A DNA stretch of 53,345 bases from Methylomicrobium sp035916875. Lineage in GTDB: Bacteria; Pseudomonadota; Gammaproteobacteria; Methylococcales; Methylomonadaceae. Below are positions 36,164 through 44,834 of this stretch, in pieces. The position numbers and the translations under genes are program-made. The notes below the pieces were generated by a model. It saw only the letters and a program-made list of their open reading frames with translations. It was not told the origin of the DNA and searched no databases. The first letter of the stretch is position 1. Every line of letters begins with the position of its first letter. The stretch spans positions 1-53,345 of the forward strand of contig NZ_JAXUHN010000059.1 of assembly GCF_035916875.1 (NCBI RefSeq), written 5' to 3'.

Positions 36164-36451
36164 ATGGCAGAAAACGTAGAAGAATTGACCATCGCTTATG
36201 AAGACGACGGCGTAGAGACCGTCAAGGAACTCGACAAAAAAGTTCTGAGCAAGGGTGCCTGGGCGACGGTGATGTATCGCTATCAGGAATGGAACCGCGC
36301 GAAGGAAGAATACGGCCCTGACAAATATTCGATTCGCCGCTATCAGAAACAAAACGGCGAATACCGCCAGAAATCCAAATTCAATATCTCCAGCAGGGAG
36401 CAGGCGAAGAGTATTATCGATACTTTGGAAGCTTGGTTGGGCGAAGAGTAG
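36164..36451 (+). CDS. Conserved-looking hypothetical protein of 95 aa
   Basis: The start at 36164 is preceded by AGGGGAC; upstream in-frame codons from 36065 lie in intergenic sequence. The protein is hydrophilic and compact: NVEELTIAYEDDGVETVKEL, then KKVLSKGAWATVMYRYQEW, then YSIRRYQKQNGEYRQKSKFN, ending with a helix (SREQAKSIIDTLEAWLGE). The pattern of aromatic and basic residues suggests a nucleic-acid or protein-binding fold. I know no function. It is convergent with dnaE. Confidence 0.75.
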   Translation: MAENVEELTIAYEDDGVETVKELDKKVLSKGAWATVMYRYQEWNRAKEEYGPDKYSIRRYQKQNGEYRQKSKFNISSREQAKSIIDTLEAWLGEE

Positions 36452-36589
36452 TGTTCTTCAATTTGCCGAATCACTGTTTTTAATCTGATATAGGGCATCC
36501 GATTTTGGCTCAAGGCGAAGGGCGAGTTGCAATCATGATATTTTTGCAATAAATCGCAAGCAGCATGATGAAGCTGTTGTCCGACACAA

Positions 36590-39500
36590 TTAACGGTATT
36601 TAACCTCAACCGCCTCGTTTCCAAGCTGCCGCTTCAACCGCAACAACAACTCGTCGGTCGCAAAGACCCGCCATTCATCCCCAAGCCGCACGGTGGCCTG
36701 AGCCTCTGCCGAGCGGTATTGAATCAGCACCGGACACGTGCCGCCTTTGAACGGTTCCAGTGCCGGACTTAGTTTTTCGGCCAATGAGTCGCCGTTGATA
36801 CCGGCATGCCAGGTCAACTGCAAACCGCGCGCGAAGGCATTGCGGGCCTGGTCGATGCTGTAGAGCTTTTCGGCGGTCAGGCGCGGAGTGCCGGTGAAGT
36901 CGTCCATCGCGAGCGCACCTTCGGCGACCAGCAGCACGTCGCGAGTGACGATGTCCCGGTGCCGTTCGTAGATTTCCGGGTACACCGCAACTTCGAGCCG
37001 GTCGGTGCGGTCATCCAACAGCGCGAAGCCCATCGTCTTGCCGTTTTTGGACTGGCGGGTGCGGATTTCGACGACCAGTCCCGCGACGCGGGCTTCCATC
37101 TTGCCCTTGCTGCGTTCCATGTCCGACTTCAGCTTGTTGAGGCTGCCGTGCGTGAACTGGCCGATTTCAGCCTCGTACTGGGCGATCGGATGGCCGGTCA
37201 GGAACAGGCCGAGGGTTTGTTTTTCGGCATTCAGGCGCTCTTGTTCGGGCCAGGGTTCGACATAGGTCGAATAGGCGGCGATCGCGTCTTCCTCGGCGCT
37301 GGCTTCCTGCAGGCCGAACAGATCGTTTTGGCCGGTCGCGGCCATCTTGCCGTGCTGTTCGGCGACTTTCAGCACGGTCGGCAGTTCGGCCAGATGCGCG
37401 GCCCGGTTCGGATCGAAGGTGTCGAAGGCGCCGGCGCGGATCAAGGCTTCGAGCACGCGCCGGTTGAACTTGCGCAGATCGACGCGTTTGCATAAATCGT
37501 ACAGGTCGCGGTAAGCGCCGTTCTTCTCCCGTTCCAGGATCATGTCCTCGATCGCGTTCTCGCCGACGCCCTTGAGCGCGCCGAGGCCGTACACGACCTT
37601 GCCTGCCTGGTTGACCGTGAAGCGGAAGTTCGAGTCGTTGATCGACGGCGGCGCGATCGGCAGTTTCATGCGCCGGCATTCCTCGATCAGCACGACGACC
37701 TTGTCGGTGTTGTCCATATCGGCCGACAGTACCGCGGCCATGAATTCTGCCGGATAATGCGCCTTCAGCCAGGCAGTCTGATAGGCGACCAGCGCATAGG
37801 CGGCCGAGTGCGATTTGTTGAAACCGTAACCGGCGAACTTCTCCATCAGGTCGAAGATGTAAGTCGCGATGCTTTCGTCGATGTTGTTCGCGATGGCGCC
37901 CTCGGTGAAGACCTCGCGCTGCTTGGCCATTTCCTCGGGCTTTTTCTTGCCCATCGCGCGGCGCAGCATATCCGCGCCGCCGAGCGTGTAGCCGCCCATT
38001 TCGCGGGCGATCTGCATCACCTGTTCCTGATACAGGATGACGCCGTTGGTCGGCTTCAGGATCGGCACCAGAAGTGGGTGCGCATATTCGGCCTTGGCGC
38101 CGTGCTTGACGTTGATGTAGTCGTCGACCATGCCCGATTCGAGCGGACCCGGCCGGAACAGCGCGACCAGCGCGATGATGTCGTCGAAGCAGTCCGGCTT
38201 CAGCTTCTTGATCAGCTCCTTCATGCCGCGCGATTCGAGCTGGAACACCGCGGTGGTTTGGGCATTCTTTAAGAGGTCGTAGGAGGCCTTGTCGTCGCGC
38301 GGAATCGCGGCAATATCGATCAACGGTTCGCCGAGTGCCTGTTTTTTGCGGTTGATCGTTTGCAGCGCCCAGTCGATGATTGTCAGCGTGCGCAGGCCCA
38401 GAAAGTCGAACTTGACCAGGCCGACCGCTTCGACGTCGTCCTTGTCGAACTGGGTGACCAGGTTGCCGCCGCCCTGTTCGCAGTATAGCGGCGTGAAATC
38501 GGTCAGTTTGGTCGGCGAGATCACCACGCCGCCCGCGTGTTTGCCCGCGTTCCGTGCCATCCCTTCGAGCGAGAGCGCCATGTCGATCAGCGACCGGACT
38601 TCTTCCTCGTTCTCGTAGCGCTGTCTCAGGTCGGGGCTGTCTTGCAGCGCCTTGTCGAGCGTCATGCCGATTTCGAACGGGATCAGTTTGGCGAGCTGAT
38701 CGACAAAGCCATAAGCGAAACCCAGCACCCGGCCGACGTCGCGGGTCACCGCCTTAGCAGCCATCGAACCGTAGGTGATGATTTGCGCGACCTGGTCGCG
38801 GCCGTAATGGTCGGCGACGTAGTCGATCACCTCGTCGCGCCGGTCCATGCAGAAATCGACGTCGAAGTCGGGCATCGACACCCGTTCGGGATTCAGGAAG
38901 CGCTCGAACAAGAGGTCGAATTCGATCGGGTCGAGGTCGGTGATCTTCAACACATACGCGACCAGCGAGCCCGCACCCGAGCCCCGCCCCGGCCCGACCG
39001 GGATCTGATGGTTTTTCGCCCACTGGATGAAGTCCGCGACGATCATGAAATAGCCTGGAAAACCCATCTGCGTGATCACGCTGAGTTCGATCTCGAGCCG
39101 GTCGTAATAGACCTTGCGGTTTTCCTCCTCGGTGCCGCTGCCGACCGGCGGATGCTGGCGCAAGCGTTCTTCGAGGCCTTTGCGGGATTCCTCGGCCATC
39201 ACGTCGCCGATCGTCATGCCTTCGGGGACCGGGTAGTCGGGAAGGAAGTTTTTGCCGAGCGTCAGCGTGATATTGCAGCGCTTGGCGATCTCGACCGTGT
39301 TTTCGAGCGCCTCCGGAATGTCCGCGAACAATTCGAGCATTTCCTCGGCACTGCGCAGATACTGTTGGTCGGTATAATCCTTCGGCCGGCGGCTGTCGTC
39401 GAGCACGCGGCCCTGGTTGATGCAGACGCGGACCTCGTGCGCCGGGAAATCCTTTTGATGCAGGAAACGTACGTCATTGGTCGCTACCACCGGCAAATCG

Positions 39501-40072
39501 ACTGCCGCGGCAAGTTCCAGCGCGGCCGCAATATAGAGCTCTTCGCCCGGCTTGCCGACGCGCTGCAATTCCAGATAAAAGCTGTCCGGGAACAGATCGG
39601 CCCAATACAGCGCCAGGCGTTTGGCGTCCTCCTCGCGTTCGGCCATCAGCGCCCGGCCGATGTCGCCGGCCATCGCGCCGGACAAGGCGATCAGACCGTT
39701 CGCATTCGCCTCGATCCATTCGTATCGCAACATCGGTACGCCCTGGTGCTGGCCTTCCTGATAGGCCTTGGAGATCAGTTCGGTCAGCGCGATATAGCCC
39801 GGCTGATTTTTGACCAACAGGGTCAGACGGAACGGATTGGCCGGTTCGTCCGGATTGAAGATCAGCACGTCGGCGCCGGCGATCGGCTTGACGCCCTGGC
39901 CCATCGCGGTCTTGTAAAACTTGACCAGCGCGAATAGGTTCACGTGATCGGTCACCGCCGCGGCCGGCATCTGCAATTCGGCCAGGCGCTTGACCAACGG
40001 CTTGATCTTGACGATGCCGTCGACTAGCGAGAATTCGCTGTGCAGTCTCAGATGGATGAATTTGGGCTGCAT
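36590..40072 (-). CDS. dnaE: DNA polymerase III subunit alpha
   Basis: The replicative polymerase of 1160 aa, the usual length. The N-terminal PHP domain starts FIHLRLHSEFSLVDG with AAVTDHVNLFALVKF. The palm has the catalytic aspartates in MPDFDVDFCMDRRDEVIDYV, and GPGRGSGAGSLVAY binds the incoming nucleotide. Fingers, helix-hairpin-helix, an OB domain (KMEARVAGLVVEIRTRQSKN) and a C-terminal tau-binding region follow. It is transcribed alone, towards the convergent 95-aa gene, and lies just downstream of ppa on the same strand. Confidence 0.98.
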   Translation of the reverse strand: MQPKFIHLRLHSEFSLVDGIVKIKPLVKRLAELQMPAAAVTDHVNLFALVKFYKTAMGQGVKPIAGADVLIFNPDEPANPFRLTLLVKNQPGYIALTELISKAYQEGQHQGVPMLRYEWIEANANGLIALSGAMAGDIGRALMAEREEDAKRLALYWADLFPDSFYLELQRVGKPGEELYIAAALELAAAVDLPVVATNDVRFLHQKDFPAHEVRVCINQGRVLDDSRRPKDYTDQQYLRSAEEMLELFADIPEALENTVEIAKRCNITLTLGKNFLPDYPVPEGMTIGDVMAEESRKGLEERLRQHPPVGSGTEEENRKVYYDRLEIELSVITQMGFPGYFMIVADFIQWAKNHQIPVGPGRGSGAGSLVAYVLKITDLDPIEFDLLFERFLNPERVSMPDFDVDFCMDRRDEVIDYVADHYGRDQVAQIITYGSMAAKAVTRDVGRVLGFAYGFVDQLAKLIPFEIGMTLDKALQDSPDLRQRYENEEEVRSLIDMALSLEGMARNAGKHAGGVVISPTKLTDFTPLYCEQGGGNLVTQFDKDDVEAVGLVKFDFLGLRTLTIIDWALQTINRKKQALGEPLIDIAAIPRDDKASYDLLKNAQTTAVFQLESRGMKELIKKLKPDCFDDIIALVALFRPGPLESGMVDDYINVKHGAKAEYAHPLLVPILKPTNGVILYQEQVMQIAREMGGYTLGGADMLRRAMGKKKPEEMAKQREVFTEGAIANNIDESIATYIFDLMEKFAGYGFNKSHSAAYALVAYQTAWLKAHYPAEFMAAVLSADMDNTDKVVVLIEECRRMKLPIAPPSINDSNFRFTVNQAGKVVYGLGALKGVGENAIEDMILEREKNGAYRDLYDLCKRVDLRKFNRRVLEALIRAGAFDTFDPNRAAHLAELPTVLKVAEQHGKMAATGQNDLFGLQEASAEEDAIAAYSTYVEPWPEQERLNAEKQTLGLFLTGHPIAQYEAEIGQFTHGSLNKLKSDMERSKGKMEARVAGLVVEIRTRQSKNGKTMGFALLDDRTDRLEVAVYPEIYERHRDIVTRDVLLVAEGALAMDDFTGTPRLTAEKLYSIDQARNAFARGLQLTWHAGINGDSLAEKLSPALEPFKGGTCPVLIQYRSAEAQATVRLGDEWRVFATDELLLRLKRQLGNEAVEVKYR

Positions 40073-40143
40073 GAGGGGTATTTTTGTCGCTTAGGATCAG
40101 AAAAGGTAGGGCGGATAAGGCTGATGATTTATTTGCAGTGTCT

Positions 40144-40806
40144 TTACAAATCTTCGATGCCGTTGAACAGGCTCATGTAATCCTGCATTGCGCGCACAAT
40201 CACCTCATGCGCCTCGGCACGGCCGTAAACATCGGTGATCTCGCAGGTGGCCTTCTCGCCGGGCAGATTTTTATAGGTCAGAAAATAGTGCATCAGTCGG
40301 TTGATATACGAACTCGGACAGTCCGACACATCGGTCCACTGCCGGTAAAATTCATCGCCTTTCATTACCGCGATGATCTTGTCGTCCGCCTCTCCGTTGT
40401 CGAGCAGGCGGAAGCCGCCGACCGGGATCGCCTGCAGGATGATGTCGCCATGCGACACGCTGCGTTCGCTCAACACGCAGATGTCGAGCGGGTCGCCGTC
40501 GCCCTTGATACCCATTCTGCCCGATTTCAACGCGGCGAATTCGGCGACCTTGTTGCCGCAATAGGTGCGCGGGACAAAACCATACAAGGTCGGTACCATG
40601 TTCGAAAACTTTTGTGGGCGGTCGATTTTCAGGTAACCGCTCTGCTTGTCGATTTCGTATTTGACCGTATCGCTCGGCACGATTTCGATAAACGCATTGA
40701 CCACGGAAGGCGTATTTTCGCCCGCGCTGATGCCGTGCCAGGGGTGGGCTTTATAATGGTAGTTGTTCATATATTTTGGGTCGTTAAATAGGCGATCTTG
40801 GTTCAT
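40144..40806 (-). CDS. ppa: Inorganic pyrophosphatase (family I, longer variant)
   Basis: Soluble pyrophosphatase of 220 aa that hydrolyses PPi to drive biosynthesis. Metal-binding residues are in KGDGDPLDICVLSE and DNGEADDKIIAVMKGDE, with the substrate region around VEIVPSDTVKYEIDK-like sequence (FIEIVPSDTVKYEID). It is about 45 residues longer than E. coli Ppa (176 aa), with an N-terminal extension YMNNYHYKAHPWHGIS. The start at 40806 has GGAG at 8-11 bases and is preferred over 40830. Confidence 0.93.
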   Translation of the reverse strand: MNQDRLFNDPKYMNNYHYKAHPWHGISAGENTPSVVNAFIEIVPSDTVKYEIDKQSGYLKIDRPQKFSNMVPTLYGFVPRTYCGNKVAEFAALKSGRMGIKGDGDPLDICVLSERSVSHGDIILQAIPVGGFRLLDNGEADDKIIAVMKGDEFYRQWTDVSDCPSSYINRLMHYFLTYKNLPGEKATCEITDVYGRAEAHEVIVRAMQDYMSLFNGIEDL

Positions 40807-41292
40807 TGACACGCTCCGCGCCACTGCCATTCAGTTAGGCCATGTCTGCGTTAAACGTTGAAATTTGTAAACAGTTAATTCGCGTGAAGTTTCCTGGCGG
40901 CAGACTTCAAAGTCAATGCATCGCGAATCAGACAGATACCAGATGCGTTAGGAATCCGGAAAGCGTTTTCAACTATTAATGGGTACATAGCCTATGTATA
41001 AGGTTATGCCTTCTCCTTTCGTACCCAAAGGGCATAAAGGCGAGGGGCGGGGCAAGGAGGCATAAATAAAGGAAAAATGCATTATTTATATCTTCATTCT
41101 AGCCTTCTCCCGGAGGGAGAATGGACTTTGTTCCTTAAATCTAACGGCAGCGACGCTCCGTGCGGGAGCGATGAACCGAACACATAAGCTGTAGCCTCCA
41201 TGCTATGTAACGGAATCGAGGGCTTAGGCCGCTCAAGGCTATTCAAACAAGATCAGGGTAGCTGGATTGTGAAAACAACCGAACTACCTGCA
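40807..41292. other. Gap of about 490 bp with a MITE copy and small hairpins
   Basis: It contains MITE copy B (40837-40992), a hairpin TTCTCCC-GGA-GGGAGAA (41105-41121) and a weaker CGCTCC/GGAGCG stem near 41155. I see no gene with a start and ribosome site; the open frame at 41200-41460 is mostly antisense to thyA. Confidence 0.7.
40837..40992. mobile_element. MITE-like element, copy B (156 bp)
   Basis: Diverged copy of 35828-35983 with the same length. It begins GGCCATGT after the leading A and ends ACATAGCC. It is flanked by TA on both sides (AGTTA before, TATG after), which would fit a TA target duplication. It sits just upstream of ppa, about 30 bp before the ppa start codon, so its inner sequence may carry promoter signals for that gene. 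Confidence 0.7.
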
Positions 41293-42126
41293 TCAAATCG
41301 AAATCGGCGCCTTGATCGGCTCATGGGCCTGATAACCCTCGATTTCGAAATCCTCATACCGATAATCGAACAACGAATCCGGCTTGCGTTTGAATATCAA
41401 TCTTGGCAAAGGATAAGGTTCACGGCTCAACTGCAATCTGGCCTGTTCCAGATGATTTAAATACAAGTGTACATCACCGCCGGTCCAGATAAAATCGCCG
41501 ACGTCGAGATCGGCCTGCTGCGCGGCCATGTGCGTCAGCAATGCGTAGCTCGCGATGTTGAACGGCACGCCCAGAAACGTGTCGCAACTGCGCTGATAAA
41601 GCTGACAGGACAGGCGCCCGTCCGCGACATAAAACTGAAACAGCGCATGGCAGGGCGCCAGCGCCATCTTGCCCTGCGCGACATTCGCCTGCGGGCTGAT
41701 CGTTTCGTCGGGCAAATCGGCGACATTCCAGGCCGAAACGATCATCCGGCGGCTGTTCGGCGTGGTTTTAAGTTGTTCCATCACCTGTTGCAATTGATCG
41801 ATCGTGCGGCCGTCAGGCGTAGGCCAGGAACGCCATTGCCGGCCGTAAACCGGGCCCAAATCGCCGTTCGTGTCGGCCCATTCGTCCCAAATGCTGACCT
41901 TGTGCTCATGCAGATAAGCCAGGTTTGTATCGCCCTGCAAAAACCAGAGCAGTTCGTGAATGATCGACTTTAGATGAATTTTTTTCGTGGTCACCAAAGG
42001 AAAGCCTTCGGCCAAAGGAAAACGCAATTGATGCCCGAAGATCGACCGCGTGCCGCTGCCGGTTCTGTCGCCTTTTTCGACGCCTTCGTGAAGAATCTTG
42101 TCCAGTAAGTTTAAATAGTGCTGCAT
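41293..42126 (-). CDS. thyA: Thymidylate synthase ThyA
   Basis: ThyA of 277 aa makes dTMP from dUMP with methylene-tetrahydrofolate. The active-site block MALAPCHALFQFYV (catalytic Cys) and RSCDTFLGVPFNIASYALL are intact, as is GDRTGSGTRSIFGHQLRFPL near the N-terminus. The ATG at 42126 gives the family start MQHYLNLLDKIL; the upstream TTG at 42138 is less likely. It lies downstream of lgt, as in many proteobacteria, but with about 220 bp between. Confidence 0.97.
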   Translation of the reverse strand: MQHYLNLLDKILHEGVEKGDRTGSGTRSIFGHQLRFPLAEGFPLVTTKKIHLKSIIHELLWFLQGDTNLAYLHEHKVSIWDEWADTNGDLGPVYGRQWRSWPTPDGRTIDQLQQVMEQLKTTPNSRRMIVSAWNVADLPDETISPQANVAQGKMALAPCHALFQFYVADGRLSCQLYQRSCDTFLGVPFNIASYALLTHMAAQQADLDVGDFIWTGGDVHLYLNHLEQARLQLSREPYPLPRLIFKRKPDSLFDYRYEDFEIEGYQAHEPIKAPISI

Positions 42127-42262
42127 GCGAATTAACAAAATGTTTTCAGTTGTCTATCTTCAATGCAGCAGGGTATGGAGACTTTTGTTCCGTCTATCAT
42201 TTCTTTGCACGCCGGATATAAAACAAGGGGCCCTAGTTTATCAGATTGATTTTCTAATATTC

Positions 42263-42352
42263 TTATAGAAAAACGTATTGCACTTCATCCGGCAGCGTTT
42301 CGTAAAGCACATAGGAATTATGTGCCATATTCAAAGCGCAAATTTTATGCAT
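42263..42352 (-). CDS. Possible small ORF of 29 aa between lgt and thyA
   Basis: An ATG at 42352, 4 nt after the lgt stop, opens a 29-codon frame (MHKICALNMAHNSYVLYETL and then PDEVQYVFL) ending in TAA. It is in the same orientation as both flanking genes. It has no independent ribosome site, so translation would depend on coupling to lgt. A 7-bp inverted repeat (42307-42325) lies inside. It could be a small protein or chance. Confidence 0.3.
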   Translation of the reverse strand: MHKICALNMAHNSYVLYETLPDEVQYVFL

Positions 42353-42356
42353 GGCA

Positions 42357-43139
42357 TCAATCTGCCTTTTTATAAGCGATATAAATCATCGCGGCGCCGA
42401 TAATGATCATCGGCGTTGACAGGATTTGCCCCATCGTGAGCCAATTCAGCGCCAGATAGCCGATCTGTGCGTCGGGCATGCGGAAAAATTCGACAAAGAA
42501 GCGGAAGCAACCGTACGCCATCAATGCCATGCCGGTCGGCGCCATCGTCGGCCGGGGCTTGGAAGTATAAATCCACAGTATAATGAAAAGTACGAAGCCT
42601 TCCAGGAAGGCTTCGTAAAGTTGGGACGGATGGCGCGGCAGCGGACCGCCATTCGGAAACACCATGCCCCAGGGTACATCGGTTGGACGGCCCCAGAGTT
42701 CGGAATTGATGAAGTTGCCCAGCCGACCCGCGCCAAGACCGATCGGCGCCAGTGGCGAGATGATGTCGGTCAACTGCATCATCGTACAGTTTTGCTGCTT
42801 GCCGAAAAACCACATAGCGACAAACACGCCGAGCATGCCGCCGTGAAACGACATGCCGCCTTTCCAAATCTCAAAAAGCACCAGCGGGTTGTGTAAAAAC
42901 TCGGGTAAATTGTAAAACAGCGTGTAGCCGATGCGTCCACCGAGAATAACACCCAACGCGCCGTAGGTGACCAAATCTTCAATCGCCTCGGGCTGGACCG
43001 GTGACCAGGACTGCTGAGCACGTTTCTTTCCCAATATCCAAACGCCGGCAAAGCCGACCAGATACATTAGGCCGTACCAATGAATTTTGAGCGGGCCGAT
43101 AGTGACGGCGATCGGATCGATAGATGGATAAGTCAGCAT
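42357..43139 (-). CDS. lgt: Prolipoprotein diacylglyceryl transferase
   Basis: Integral membrane enzyme of 260 aa that transfers diacylglycerol from phosphatidylglycerol to the lipobox cysteine of prolipoproteins. The Lgt signature GAGRLGNFINSELWGRPTDV is present. So are IHWYGLMYLVGFAGVW at the N-terminus, GGMSFHGGMLGVFVAMWFF in the centre (catalytic His) and HPSQLYEAFLEG further on. Seven or so spans are visible. The lipoprotein at 25043 and others would be its substrates. Confidence 0.97.
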   Translation of the reverse strand: MLTYPSIDPIAVTIGPLKIHWYGLMYLVGFAGVWILGKKRAQQSWSPVQPEAIEDLVTYGALGVILGGRIGYTLFYNLPEFLHNPLVLFEIWKGGMSFHGGMLGVFVAMWFFGKQQNCTMMQLTDIISPLAPIGLGAGRLGNFINSELWGRPTDVPWGMVFPNGGPLPRHPSQLYEAFLEGFVLFIILWIYTSKPRPTMAPTGMALMAYGCFRFFVEFFRMPDAQIGYLALNWLTMGQILSTPMIIIGAAMIYIAYKKAD

Positions 43140-43288
43140 GGTTAGGAAGAGTCAAAACTAAAAAGGCCACATTATACCTTGCCGTACAACACAGCCCTAC
43201 CATGCTGTAATCGACGCTGCATGTGTAATGGCCAATCCACTATCGATACGAAGGGTCAGGTAGCCGAATACAACCTTATCTCGCGATT

Positions 43289-43804
43289 TTATTCCGCCAT
43301 CCCTGAATGGTGTTTCATGTGCCCGGGCGTCGGCGCATTGCCGTGATCCTTGATTTGCGCATCCAGCCATTCATGCAGCGCCTGCACATATTGCGGGTAT
43401 TCGGTTGAAAAGTGAATCTGGGCGCCGTTCGGCAATCCTTTGTATTCAAAGCGGATATCGTCGGTTTTGGCGGTTTTCAACTGCTGAAGCCCCGGCATAT
43501 TCGCGCCGTGCATCTTTTCGGAGCTGGAAAAGTCGCCTTTGCCAAACGCATCGGCTATTTGCCGTAGATAGTTCTGTATCAATTGGACTTGTTTGCTGTC
43601 GTCCGCGGTTTTGGCGATCACATGCATCACTCCCCCATGCACGGTTTTCGAAAATGTTTCCAGAGTCTTATCGGCGGCATAAGGCACTAACTCCTCACGT
43701 CGATGCTCCACGTTCTCCATACGCTGCGGGCTGGCAAGTTCTTCCGCGATCGTTGATGTTGCAAAAAATAAAAATCCCATCGAAATTAAAGCTATCTGTT
43801 TCAT
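43289..43804 (-). CDS. Periplasmic conserved hypothetical protein of 171 aa
   Basis: The ATG at 43804 is preceded by an excellent GAGGAG site, and a signal peptide (KQIALISMGFLFFATSTIAE) follows; the longer frame upstream is not supported. The mature protein has KTLETFSKTVHGGVMHVIAK, KQVQLIQNYLRQIADAFGKG and GANMPGLQQLK. A His/Met-rich end (PTPGHMKHHSGMAE) suggests metal binding. Its function is unknown. It diverges from minC across about 260 bp. Confidence 0.8.
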   Translation of the reverse strand: MKQIALISMGFLFFATSTIAEELASPQRMENVEHRREELVPYAADKTLETFSKTVHGGVMHVIAKTADDSKQVQLIQNYLRQIADAFGKGDFSSSEKMHGANMPGLQQLKTAKTDDIRFEYKGLPNGAQIHFSTEYPQYVQALHEWLDAQIKDHGNAPTPGHMKHHSGMAE

Positions 43805-44067
43805 GATCGTTCTCCTCGTTAGTCCTGATTTGAGTGTGTAATGCGCACCTTGTCCGTGGCTGATTATGCCGGAAGATTTTTCCGCTCGCCGGATACTGCC
43901 TATCGGCAACCTCCCATGCTCATATATCCCTTGCCGATATATTCTGAAGACAGGCTTGTCGTATATCGGGTTCCATGATTCGTTCAACGATAATGCGCTG
44001 ATAATGTATGATTTTTTAAATAGTAATGATAAAATCACAGCCACAAGTGAATTTAGCAGATTGACGG

Positions 44068-44802
44068 ATGCCGACAGACTCCAACAAAACGTCTCATAGC
44101 CACCTCGCGCTGGAATTTAAAAGCAGTACATTTTCGGTGCCCGTTTTAGTTTTATTCAGCGATAGCCTCCGGAACATCGAACAACAACTGCAAGAAAAGA
44201 TTGCCCTGGCGCCGGAGTTTTTTAAAAACTCTCCGATCCTGCTTGATTTTCAGGAAGTGAATAAGCGCGGTCTGGACATCGCCGTGGCGGATTTGGTCAA
44301 ATCGGTCAGGGAACTGAATTTATTGCCAATCGGAATACGCGGCGGTAACGCGGCGCAAAATCGGCAAGCATTGGCATTGGGCATTCCCGTGCATGTACTG
44401 CATGGCGGAACGGCTCCGGAAATCACAAAAATCAAAACGATCACGGCTGCGCCCGAAGAGTCTTTACAAAGCGAAGGACCTTCTACGATGATGATTACTC
44501 AGCCGGTGCGGTCGGGTCAGCGTATTTATGCACATGGCGACCTGATTGTCTTGGCGCCGGTCAGTTCCGGTACCGAGATCATGGCCGAAGGCAATATCCA
44601 TGTCTATGGTTCTTTGCGCGGACGAGCTCTGGCTGGCGTGCAAGGCGATGAAAAAGCGCGGATTTTTTGTTCCGATCTACAGGCGGAACTGATCTCGATC
44701 GCGGGCATTTACAAGATCAGCGAGGATCTGTCTGAAGAATTCAAGCACAAACCGGTGCAGATTTTTCTTAAGGATCATTCGCTGATCATCAAGGAAATTT
44801 AA
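44068..44802 (+). CDS. minC: Septum site-determining protein MinC
   Basis: MinC of 244 aa, the FtsZ-assembly inhibitor of the Min system. The N-terminal FtsZ-binding domain (LEFKSSTFSVPVLVLFSDSL, with QEVNKRGLDIAVADLVKSVR) is followed by the C-terminal beta-helix: TQPVRSGQRIYAHGDLIVLA, then IHVYGSLRGRALAGVQGDEK and IFCSDLQAELISIAGIY. This second domain binds MinD. It is the first gene of minCDE. Confidence 0.96.
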   Translation: MPTDSNKTSHSHLALEFKSSTFSVPVLVLFSDSLRNIEQQLQEKIALAPEFFKNSPILLDFQEVNKRGLDIAVADLVKSVRELNLLPIGIRGGNAAQNRQALALGIPVHVLHGGTAPEITKIKTITAAPEESLQSEGPSTMMITQPVRSGQRIYAHGDLIVLAPVSSGTEIMAEGNIHVYGSLRGRALAGVQGDEKARIFCSDLQAELISIAGIYKISEDLSEEFKHKPVQIFLKDHSLIIKEI

Positions 44803-44834
44803 TTTAAACCGCTCTCTATTTGGAGGAAACACCA

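Noticed and set aside
38537..39937. A 466-codon plus-strand frame
   Set aside because: Antisense to dnaE and without motifs.
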